Source: Yamagishiella unicocca (lineage: Eukaryota; Chlorophyta; Chlorophyceae; Chlamydomonadales; Volvocaceae). From it: DNA of 64,000 bases. This document shows, piece after piece, positions 9,412 through 17,224 of this stretch. The notes under the pieces are model-generated. The model was not told the origin of the DNA. It saw nothing but the letters and a program-made list of their open reading frames with translations, and did not search any database. The stretch covers positions 248,001 through 312,000 of the forward strand of contig BDSL01000038.1 in NCBI GenBank assembly GCA_003116995.1, in the 5' to 3' direction. Position 1 is the stretch's first letter; every line of letters starts with the position of its first letter. The translations under genes were made by a program, and so were the position numbers.

Positions 9412-11916
9412 TTGCGCGGGCCCGCCTTGCAGGTCCCCGCGGGTGGTATGGGTGGGACCCTGGTAGGGGCGGGACGGGGAAACGGGTGGTCGGACTGGTT
9501 GGAGATGGTTGGCGCCGATCCGGAGGAAGACTCGGACGCGGAGCCAGCAGAAGCGAGTGAACTGATCGAGGCCCTGGCAGACCTAGTCGTGGACCCGCTG
9601 TGGGTACCGGACAGGCGGGTGTCAGCGTCGGCTCCGCTTGTAAGACCAGTTTCGCCAGTCAAGGTTCCCTGTCCCGCCCCCGAAGGGCCTGCGAATGAAG
9701 CACCAGCCAGGCAGCTGCTGCACGACGCCTGGGCTCGCATGCAACAGCTTGGGCACGCCTTTGCCAGCGAGGACACGCCAGACGCGGAGTACGAGGCCCA
9801 GTTAAGGGCGGTGTGCCCGGACCCCGATCAGTTTCAGTCGGGCCGGTTGCAGCGCCATGCCCACGTGTGGGAGGAATTTTTGGAGATGGCAGGAGACGGG
9901 AAGATATCGGAACCGGGCCGGGCGGTGCTCCGGATGATTCGTGACGGAGTGCAGCTAGACTTCGTGGGAGTGTGGGGGCCCGGGCACGATTCGGCCCCGC
10001 ACAGGCAGGAGAAGCTGCGTATCGTCAAGCAGATGTTAGGGCAAGCTCAGCCCGGCATAAAACCCGAAACCCTGCTAGAAGGCCGCGTCCCTCACCCCGT
10101 CAAGTTTCCCAACCACCTGAGCGCGGAGGAGCACGCGGCGTTCGTGACCGCCGAGATTAGCAAGGCGATGGGGCAGGGGGCGGTGCGTCGCTGGGAGGGG
10201 CCGGCGGCACCGGTTGTGATCAACGGGCTACGGGTGGTGGTACAGCCCGATAAGCTACGCCTCTGCATGAATCCCATGTACATCAATCTCTTCATGCGCT
10301 ACCGGCCGTTGAAGTATGAGAGGATCACGGACATGATGCACTACGTACAGCCGGGGGATTATCTGCTGGCCACGGATGACAAGTCGGGATACTGGCAGCT
10401 GGCCATGCACCCCGATTCGTACCGCTACCTGGCCTTTGAGTGGCAGGGGGAGCTCTTCTACTGGCCCCACATGCCCTTCGGTATTGCGCCCGCTTGCCGG
10501 CTGTACACGGCCATGAAGCTGGAGGTATTCCGACCGTTGAGGCAACGCTCGGCGCGCCTAACGTTCTTGATCGATGATGTGGCGTGCGTGGCAGGATCCC
10601 GAGGACAGGCGAAGTTCCTAGGGCGGACCCTGATACAGCTGCTTAGCGCGCTGGGGTTCACCCTGAGCTTCAAGAAATGCCGGATGATCCCGGCTCAGAG
10701 GCTGCGTTTCCTGGGCTTCATAGTAGATGCGGCCGCCCAGGCCTATGAGGTGCCAGCCGATAAGGTGGCGGGACTCGCGGGGCTCGTGGCGGAGTTGCGC
10801 GCGTTGCCCGAGGTGGGCATGAGGCAGGTGGCGCGGGTGGCGGGTAAGATCATGTCGATGAGCCTGGCGGTAGCGATGGCACCCTTGCATAGCCGGTTAG
10901 TGGGGTTAGCTCTGCGGGGCAAGGCTTCATGGGATGCCGCGGTGGGCGATCCGGCCAGCTGCCTGGACGCGGCGGAGGTGTTTTTGCAGTTGTTGACGGT
11001 CAAGAATGGCCGGACCTGGTGGCGAAAGGGCCCTGCGTTGGTGCTCCGGGTGGCGGGCGACGCGTCGGAGACCGCGTACTCCGTGTTCTTGCCCGGGGGA
11101 GAGGTGGGCAAGGAGGAGGTGATCGTGCCGTTTACCCCGGCGGAACAGGCCCGGATGAGGGCGGGGACGTACAGCAGCACGGAGCGGGAGCTGCGGGCCA
11201 TCCGGCTGGCCGTGCAATGGCTGGCTCAGCGTCACCCTCGGCTCATCCAGAACCGGCGGGTGCAATATCAGACGGATAGCATGGCGGCGCAACTGTGCGT
11301 GCTAGGCCTGAAGGGCCGGGGCCCCTGCCTCCAGCAGGTCGCCGACATCTTTCGGCAGTGCGCCGCGACGGATACGGAGATAACCGTGGTGTGGTACCCG
11401 CGCACGGAGCTGCAGCAGCAGCATGCGGACGAGCTCAGCAAACAGCGGGATCCCTCGCAATGGAGCCTGAATGCCCGGGTGCTGGCGCAGGTGTTGCGTT
11501 TGAGCAGTCTGCAGGGCAGGGAGCCTCAGCTGGATTGCTTTGCGGATGCGGCAACCACGGTTGTGGCCGGGCGTTTCTACTCCAGGAGCTGGAACCCTGA
11601 TTGCTTAGGCGTAGATGGCCTGGCGCAGAGTTGGGAGCCGCTGCCGAACCAGCCCCGGCCGCTGCTCTACATCTACCCCCCGTTCGCGTTGGTGGGGGCA
11701 GTGGTCCGGAAGGTCGCGGAAGAGCGCCCGGACTGCATTCTGATACTACCCCGGTGGCCACGATGGTGGCAGGCAGCCCTCGTACGGCTGCCTATTCGAG
11801 AGGAGTTAGAGCTGCCGCACTGCGAAGATTTGCTGGTGCCCGGGCCGGCGGCGGGCACCATTGGGTCGCGTGCGCCTCAGTTCCGGATGATGGCCTATGT
11901 GGTCTTGTGGGAGTAG
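9412..11916 (+). CDS. Reverse transcriptase-RNase H polyprotein, DIRS/PAT type
   Basis: 834-codon ORF. About the first 230 residues are unassigned. The RT fingers and palm follow: RT motif A ATDDKSGYWQLAMHP near residue 320, motif B MPFGIAPACRLY near 358, and motif C as LIDD near residues 385-388 (instead of the common YxDD). Then come FKKCRMIPAQRLRFLGF and an RNase H domain beginning around VAGDASETAYSVF (about 545) with the STERELRAI and QTDSMAAQ motifs. The C-terminal segment (PQLDCFADAATT ... FYSRSWNP) is the extension typical of DIRS-like polyproteins after RNase H. The start is the first in-frame ATG; frameshift expression from gag cannot be excluded. No interruption is present, so the enzyme is potentially active. 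Confidence 0.93.
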   Translation: MRGPALQVPAGGMGGTLVGAGRGNGWSDWLEMVGADPEEDSDAEPAEASELIEALADLVVDPLWVPDRRVSASAPLVRPVSPVKVPCPAPEGPANEAPARQLLHDAWARMQQLGHAFASEDTPDAEYEAQLRAVCPDPDQFQSGRLQRHAHVWEEFLEMAGDGKISEPGRAVLRMIRDGVQLDFVGVWGPGHDSAPHRQEKLRIVKQMLGQAQPGIKPETLLEGRVPHPVKFPNHLSAEEHAAFVTAEISKAMGQGAVRRWEGPAAPVVINGLRVVVQPDKLRLCMNPMYINLFMRYRPLKYERITDMMHYVQPGDYLLATDDKSGYWQLAMHPDSYRYLAFEWQGELFYWPHMPFGIAPACRLYTAMKLEVFRPLRQRSARLTFLIDDVACVAGSRGQAKFLGRTLIQLLSALGFTLSFKKCRMIPAQRLRFLGFIVDAAAQAYEVPADKVAGLAGLVAELRALPEVGMRQVARVAGKIMSMSLAVAMAPLHSRLVGLALRGKASWDAAVGDPASCLDAAEVFLQLLTVKNGRTWWRKGPALVLRVAGDASETAYSVFLPGGEVGKEEVIVPFTPAEQARMRAGTYSSTERELRAIRLAVQWLAQRHPRLIQNRRVQYQTDSMAAQLCVLGLKGRGPCLQQVADIFRQCAATDTEITVVWYPRTELQQQHADELSKQRDPSQWSLNARVLAQVLRLSSLQGREPQLDCFADAATTVVAGRFYSRSWNPDCLGVDGLAQSWEPLPNQPRPLLYIYPPFALVGAVVRKVAEERPDCILILPRWPRWWQAALVRLPIREELELPHCEDLLVPGPAAGTIGSRAPQFRMMAYVVLWE

Positions 11917-12041
11917 GTCGACGGATCGTTACGTACGAGGCCGGGCACGCTATGGGCTGAGGCGTGTGACCAGGCTGTATGGAGGGGATAGGCGGAGGGA
12001 TTCTCTCGGCGGGGCCGGGGCCGCCCGGGGCGGGGTAGCGT

Positions 12042-12168
12042 GGCGGGATAGAGAAGCGTGGAGGTTACAGGATTGGAGCGATCCAGTCGGAACTCCGCTC
12101 TACCGCGCGGATTCGCGCCACACTAATTCAGTCTCGTACGGTTGGACGAGTGATTCGCACTTCTGCAA
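12042..12168 (+). repeat. Split direct repeat B1 (internal, abuts A2)
   Basis: 127-bp segment beginning GGCGGGATAGAGAAGCGTGG and ending CACTTCTGCAA, repeated identically at 13973-14099. Its right end is directly continuous with A2, giving the B-A junction expected of a PAT-type circular intermediate. Confidence 0.95.
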
Positions 12169-12397
12169 TGAGTATTTCGGGAATGGCTATAGATATAAGG
12201 CCTGCACTAAGAGTGAACCACGAATGGCGGTACGACCATCGGGCCCTTGTGGCCGTTAGGTAACGGGAAGCTGAGGACAGGAGGATCGCTCTCGTCGCTA
12301 CATTCGCTCTCACCAAGATAGCGAATTAACGGCTCTTACCCAACGTCCGAGTGGCTATGACCGGGGAGGAGCCAGTCTAAGTCGGCATCATCGCGAA
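12169..12397 (+). repeat. Split direct repeat A2 (internal)
   Basis: Identical by eye to A1 at 4783-5011. It follows B1 without a gap and ends 47 bp before the stop codon end of the inverted recombinase gene. Confidence 0.95.
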
Positions 12398-12444
12398 ACC
12401 CGCCCTCCCACCCCTCACGCGATGCACCCCGCCGGCGCCCCGGG

Positions 12445-13623
12445 TCATGCTGGGCCGGCGGCCCGCGGACCCTCGTGGCGGGTCGGATGGAGGTAGAGCT
12501 GCAGGGTGGCCGGTGAGCGGATCTGACCTCGGGCATGGAGATCGGGAAGGGTGGCACCCGTCGCGGCGTCGTGCTGGAGGGAGCCACGGCGGAAGCTGTG
12601 TGCGGCTTCGCCCTCGTATAAACCCGCCGTCTGCAAATGGAGGCGCAGACGGGCGGCGATGGCGGCGGTGCTGAAGGGGCCGTCGGCGAAGGTGGTCTGC
12701 GTCCGGTCCAGTGGGCGGAATAGGTAGCGACTGGTCGGGGCTCCCAAGGAGGTCACCGCGGCGAGGTAGCGGGCGAGCGCTCGGATGACGCAGGTGGACG
12801 CATCAGGGCCGGGAATGAGGCGGATGGGAGGGGCACGGATGGCACGATACGTCTTGGTGCCCAGCTGATCGATGCGAAGCACGACACCACTGGGGTAGGG
12901 ATCGGCTTCAGCGGGAAGGGGTAAGGGCAAACCTCTGAAGGGCTGGCTGCCGTTGTCTGGTTCTCGGAGGTCATCGAAGGTTAGTTTGCCCCCGTCGTGG
13001 GCCCGCTTGCTAGTGTGCCAGAGTAGAATGAATAGAGCATGATCTCGCAGGTAGGCGGCGCGAGTGAGGGGTCGGGAGGCGGTGGCAGCCTGGCCGAGGA
13101 GGTAGTGGGCCAGCTGCGCCAGCTTGGCCGCGGTCAGTGGTACGGCGGCCCGCTCGGAGTGTCCGTCGCGGCTGGCGGCCACGCGGTACCCTTTGCTGTA
13201 ACCCTTGACGGTAGCCGAGTCGCAGGGGTTGCCGGCCCCCGTAGCCAAAAGGTACGGACCCTGCCGACCGACCTGGGAGAAGGCAGTGGATAGGTGGGAA
13301 ATCTGAGACTGCACGGTGCCCGCGCAAGGCCGACCGTCCGCGCGCAGGCGCCCCTGGTGGGCGGGGATCCACGACTCCTCCATGAACGCCAAGATGTCGT
13401 CGGGAGTACAGCTGGTGAGGGCCCGCTCCGAGCGCTCGAGCCACGCCGACAGCTCCTGCCCAGCGGACTGGATCCGGTGCCAGGTGGCAGGCTCCCATTG
13501 CTGCTGGTGAAGGACCAGAGCGCGCGAGAGCCCCGAGTCGTATGCTCCGGCGGGAAGAGGGTTGGCTAGGGCCGGCAGAGGGGCGCTGAGCTGGCGAAGG
13601 TAGTAGCCAGCGCTGCCACCCAA
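12445..13623 (-). CDS. Tyrosine recombinase of kangaroo-type retrotransposon (inverted gene)
   Basis: 392-codon minus-strand ORF encoding a lambda-integrase-type tyrosine recombinase, expected to insert the circular DNA copy of the element. The N-terminal half (about 20-170) looks like a SAM-like core-binding domain. The catalytic domain shows the first Arg in TSKRAHDGGKL (Arg207), the H-x-x-R box as HSFRRG (His342, Arg345), and the nucleophile in LQLYLHP (Tyr377). It converges on the gag-pol ORFs, with B1-A2 between the two transcription units, the arrangement that sets kangaroo/TOC3 elements apart from most PAT elements. About 350 bp separate its start from B2 and should hold its promoter. 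The frame is open throughout. Confidence 0.93.
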   Translation of the reverse strand: MGGSAGYYLRQLSAPLPALANPLPAGAYDSGLSRALVLHQQQWEPATWHRIQSAGQELSAWLERSERALTSCTPDDILAFMEESWIPAHQGRLRADGRPCAGTVQSQISHLSTAFSQVGRQGPYLLATGAGNPCDSATVKGYSKGYRVAASRDGHSERAAVPLTAAKLAQLAHYLLGQAATASRPLTRAAYLRDHALFILLWHTSKRAHDGGKLTFDDLREPDNGSQPFRGLPLPLPAEADPYPSGVVLRIDQLGTKTYRAIRAPPIRLIPGPDASTCVIRALARYLAAVTSLGAPTSRYLFRPLDRTQTTFADGPFSTAAIAARLRLHLQTAGLYEGEAAHSFRRGSLQHDAATGATLPDLHARGQIRSPATLQLYLHPTRHEGPRAAGPA

Positions 13624-13972
13624 GGCGGCCGGCGGGGTAACCTGTCGAGGGTCGGTCCGTCAGTTGTGGTAGTAGAAGAGGCCGGGAACAGCTTACTTAC
13701 CAGAGGAGCGGCTGGGGCAGGAGGAGACGGGAGGTTCGTTGGCGCTGGCACACGCCAGAACAGGCGCATGCCCAAGGTCGCCTCGTCGCTCCATGGGAGG
13801 AGGTTCATGACGTAATATCTGTCGGAATAAATGTTTAGGGAACAGCGATGGCACGTTGGCATTGGTGCGGCGTATGATCGGAAAGGGATCGCGGTAGGCT
13901 GTGGAGCGCCGCGTTTCCCGCCCTCCCGCCCGCGGCCTGTCACTCTTTCCATTGTGCGAGACTTACCGTTCC

Positions 13973-14099
13973 GGCGGGATAGAGAAGCGTGGAGGTTACA
14001 GGATTGGAGCGATCCAGTCGGAACTCCGCTCTACCGCGCGGATTCGCGCCACACTAATTCAGTCTCGTACGGTTGGACGAGTGATTCGCACTTCTGCAA
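13973..14099 (+). repeat. Split direct repeat B2 (right terminus)
   Basis: Identical by eye to B1 (12042-12168), offset 1931 bp. It ends CACTTCTGCAA; the following base A begins host DNA or a short shared A tract, so the right end is placed at 14099 with one-base uncertainty. Confidence 0.94.
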
Positions 14100-14160
14100 A
14101 TCGCTCCAGTAAAGGGGACGAAAGGGGGGACGTACTACGGTTGCGACTGGAGGATGCTCC

Positions 14161-14255
14161 AGTATCCTCAAGCCTAGGCGAACCCAGGACAAGAAAAGGG
14201 GACCATGTCCGTGGCCTCACCATTTGAGAGTCATTGGGAGCCGGGGCTGACCCAG
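14161..14255 (+). repeat. Dispersed ~90-bp repeat, copy 4, right flank of the retrotransposon
   Basis: Plus-strand copy with TAGGCGAACCCAGGACAAGA, then GGGGACCATGTCCGTGGCC, TCACCATTTGAGAG and a GCCGGGGCTGACCC block. It has the same order of blocks as copies 1-3 and lies 62 bp beyond the right end of the retrotransposon. Confidence 0.65.
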
Positions 14256-15849
14256 CAGGCGTCCCGAAGGGCACATGAAAGCGGGGTTGGTGATAGCACT
14301 AAGCAACGAGCGAATGGCCGTCCAGAGCGGAGGAACGGAGCTGCTTAGGAGCTGCGGCTGAGGTTGTGCATCTGCCCAAGCGATTTTGATAGTGTGACCT
14401 TTGTGACAGCCCGGTCCGGCCCGGTTCCGTTCGGTCGCACGGCGCCAGGCAGCGCAAGAGGTCAGCCCTTTACCGTCAGTTACTGTCAGCTGGACTGGCA
14501 TGCGGTAAACGCGTTTATTTATATATTGAGATATATAACCTTACACATGGAATTGAATGCTATGTCCACGGCTCCTCCTGCCTATCGAAGTCGTCGGAAT
14601 GCGACGCAGTGCAAACCGATGCAACCTGTGCGGCACTGTACTTGGAGGCACGGTTCGCGTGCGACTTAACAAAAAGGCATTGCAAACAGTTTTTGCGGTA
14701 AAAGGTGATCAGAGAGCTGAGACGGGCCGTTTCACCAGTTCTCGTGGCGCCAATGGACAAAATAAGCGACCCGGACTACTGACATTCTGATGTACAGCCT
14801 CATGCCCAAGGCCCTATGCCCAGCTAACCCGGCTATAGCTAGCTATAGCTGCGCAATGCCCGCATTTGGCGATAAGATGTCCGCCAGCACGGGTGAGGCC
14901 AGGACAAGAGGTTGTTACCATGCAGATAGCAAAGTAAAGCAATTGCACACATATGCCATGCATGTATGTATATGTGTGTACCTGGCTGTGGTGAGACGCA
15001 ATGCGATTACACGATATCACACTAATACAACGTTCCGCAGCACGTCGTGGCACCAGCAGCCCACCCTTACTTCTTCTATCTTAATTGCAGCGTTGGCGCC
15101 CTGGAGGGCCTGATGAACGGCTGTTGCCTGGTTCTTCGTGGGCCGTTGCCACGTGCCTTCTGAGCCCGGGGCTGTATTTTTAACTTTCTCCAGTGCGGTT
15201 TGATCCGCCTAGCTGTTTCTTTTGCTTGCGACCGTGTTGGTGGGTGTGCCCGGGGCGCCGTCCGCCGGGTTTGAGTTTTCCTCGTCCTCTTGGCCTTGGT
15301 TGGTTGGGACCGGCCGTTCGTGCTGGAGCTCCTATTGCTGGTGGAGCGCTTTTCGCATGTATGTGATGCCCTGGGCCGCCGGGGGTTTCTGTCCCCAGCC
15401 CGTTGGTCCCGCCGTTTTTCCGGCGGTGGACCTTTTAGTGTCCTGGGTTGTCCTCCTTTGTCCCGTTCTCTTGGGTTCGACGGGGTTTCCTCTGTTTTTC
15501 CTGGTGCCTTTTGGAGCATCATGCACGCCGGCATTCTGCTCCCGACGGCTACATACCCCCCAACCGGCACTAGAACCGGTAATCCCCTGACAGGAGCTCA
15601 GCTCCCGGCAATCCCCTGACAGGAACTCAGCTCCCGGCCACCCCTTGACCCCAAAACCGGCTATCTACAAAAAGCGGCGACAGGGCAAAACATTATTAAG
15701 TCGCCTGCTTCAATGTTGCAAATAGTGGCCGGTAGAAAACATTAAACTTGCATCGTCTCTGGATCAATGTCAGCACTCTGCGTGTGAACCGGGGCAAGGC
15801 TTCGTCCACCGCTAGCTCAGGCACGGTTGCACAATCAATCCGGCAGTGT

Positions 15850-16146
15850 CTCGCATGCGGTCGGGCGAAGGGGGGAGCGAACGCGGCGCCGCTGGCTGAA
15901 CCCTGCTGAAACGGCCCTTCTTACTAAGTCTTGGCGCACGGAGGAGGTCGCCATCCTTTCCTTTGCCTTTCGTATGCCACTGATATGCTCGAAGGGCCAC
16001 TTGCGGTACGACAGCAAATAAGGTGTGGTCTGCATGAATTCCTGCTGTTCGCGCAGTTCTAAAGCATTCCAAGCACTAAAATCTTCAGAACCTGACATGC
16101 ACTGTGTAACTGTAATAGACGACCGAAACCATGTCCAGGTGGACAT
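15850..16146 (-). other. Possible coding exon, unrecognised
   Basis: A minus-strand frame beginning near 16146 includes SGSEDFSAWNALELREQQEF and then LLSYRKWPFEHISGIRKAKE, which reads like real, non-repetitive protein rather than a shadow frame. I do not recognise the family, no neighbouring exon could be joined to it, and there is no clear stop-to-poly(A) context. It could be a relic of a mobile element or a single exon of an unplaced gene. Confidence 0.25.
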
Positions 16147-17224
16147 GATACGAGTAAGCTAAATCCTGCTGACCCATGGTCCACGGTTGTCGAAAACGTT
16201 CTCAGGCGATTTATTACCTAACATTTGCAACGTAGGACGTACTTTCAATTTACAATACCTTTCATAGCCTCCTCCAACCCTCATATCCACAGTCAGCTAC
16301 TGTGTACGACTAATGACCGACCACAACGCCTGTACGTGCCTGATTTCGTTTATGATAACTAACATAGCCGAGAAAAAAGCTTGTTTGGAAAGCAGTGTTA
16401 AAACAACAGAGAGCATGCAACCTCGCATCCCAAATTCCTCTGCTTCTCGGGTTCCGCCTCGCAACACCAGCAGCAATCAAGGTAGTAAGATATTTGGCCG
16501 AGTCATTGACAAGCCTGGTCGTGTTAAAGACACCCCCAATATCGAGCCGCCTCGGAGAGAAAACGGCGCGGCAAGGACTCCTCATCACGACACACAGAAT
16601 GCTTCCAAATCGGTTGTTAAAGGCCGAAATACAGGAGCATCATTGTCAGTGAGGCCGCGACAGCAGTCCGGCGAGCACGTGGCTGGTTACAGCGCCGGAG
16701 ATGCGCCGGAGAAGCGAAAGAACCCGGACCTATATTCTGGCTTGGAGGTTGGTATGCGCCATGAAGGGGGACAATCCTGCAGAAATGCGCCCCACATCAG
16801 TTACGAGCGGCCAAGGGGTTCCTAGGCTGCGCAGAGGGCGGTTGAGGGCGGTCGGACCACTGTGAAAGCGGGCATCAATAACGTGCGGCGAAGCTTGAAC
16901 GCGGGCTTGGACAGCAATACAAGCTGTATTTTTTGGTATCCCCCGTATCCTCCTTTCGGGGAACGGGAATGTGCCTAGCTCCGGCAGGATCCCAAGAAGG
17001 CGCCTACAGGAGTGCCTAAGTCGCGAGCTGCGACCCGCGTGCGACTTCATAGTACCTCGGGCTAGCCGGTCCCTCCTCCGCTAGCCCTCACCCTCCCTCT
17101 TCCTTCCACCGCCCTACCGCAACCAAACCCTCCATTATTGCCATTCCCCAACTGTACTCACTCCCCCCACGACCTGCCCCCAATACCCCCCCCCTCCTTC
17201 TAGACCACGTTCCCCCCCTCCCAG

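Larger units (their letters stand above)
4783..14099 (+). mobile_element. PAT/kangaroo-type DIRS (tyrosine-recombinase) retrotransposon, complete
   Basis: A 9.3-kb element bounded by split direct repeats in the diagnostic order A1 (4783-5011), B1 (12042-12168) fused directly to A2 (12169-12397), and B2 (13973-14099). A1/A2 and B1/B2 are identical by eye over 229 and 127 bp. Between A1 and B1 lie a 25-bp minisatellite leader, a gag-like ORF and an RT-RNase H ORF on the plus strand. Between A2 and B2 is a tyrosine recombinase gene on the minus strand. This layout, with the recombinase inverted, is that of kangaroo from Volvox carteri and of TOC3-like elements; such elements lack an integrase and an aspartic protease and integrate a circular intermediate by tyrosine recombinase. 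No target-site duplication is visible at the ends (left flank ...TTCCGGAC, right flank ATCGCTCC...), as expected. All three ORFs are uninterrupted, suggesting recent insertion. Confidence 0.93.
14100..17224. other. Repeat-rich spacer between the retrotransposon and the U32 gene
   Basis: No gene recognised with confidence. It contains dispersed repeat copies (14161-14255 and a short one at 14876-14925), a T-rich tract around 15210-15540, and a 29-bp tandem duplication around 15580-15640 (unit core ATCCCCTGACAGGA-CTCAG). The missing first exon of the U32 gene should lie in its right part; the exon at 17225 is opened by an acceptor with a long C-rich tract. Confidence 0.5.

Noticed and set aside
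4783..14099. LTR (Gypsy/Copia) retrotransposon
   Set aside because: There are no long terminal direct repeats, no DDE integrase and no aspartic protease. The split A1/B1A2/B2 repeats and tyrosine recombinase define the DIRS/PAT group.
16313..16825. 170-residue plus-strand frame as first exon of the U32 gene
   Set aside because: Composition is not transit-peptide-like, and I found no donor that would join it convincingly to the acceptor at 17225.
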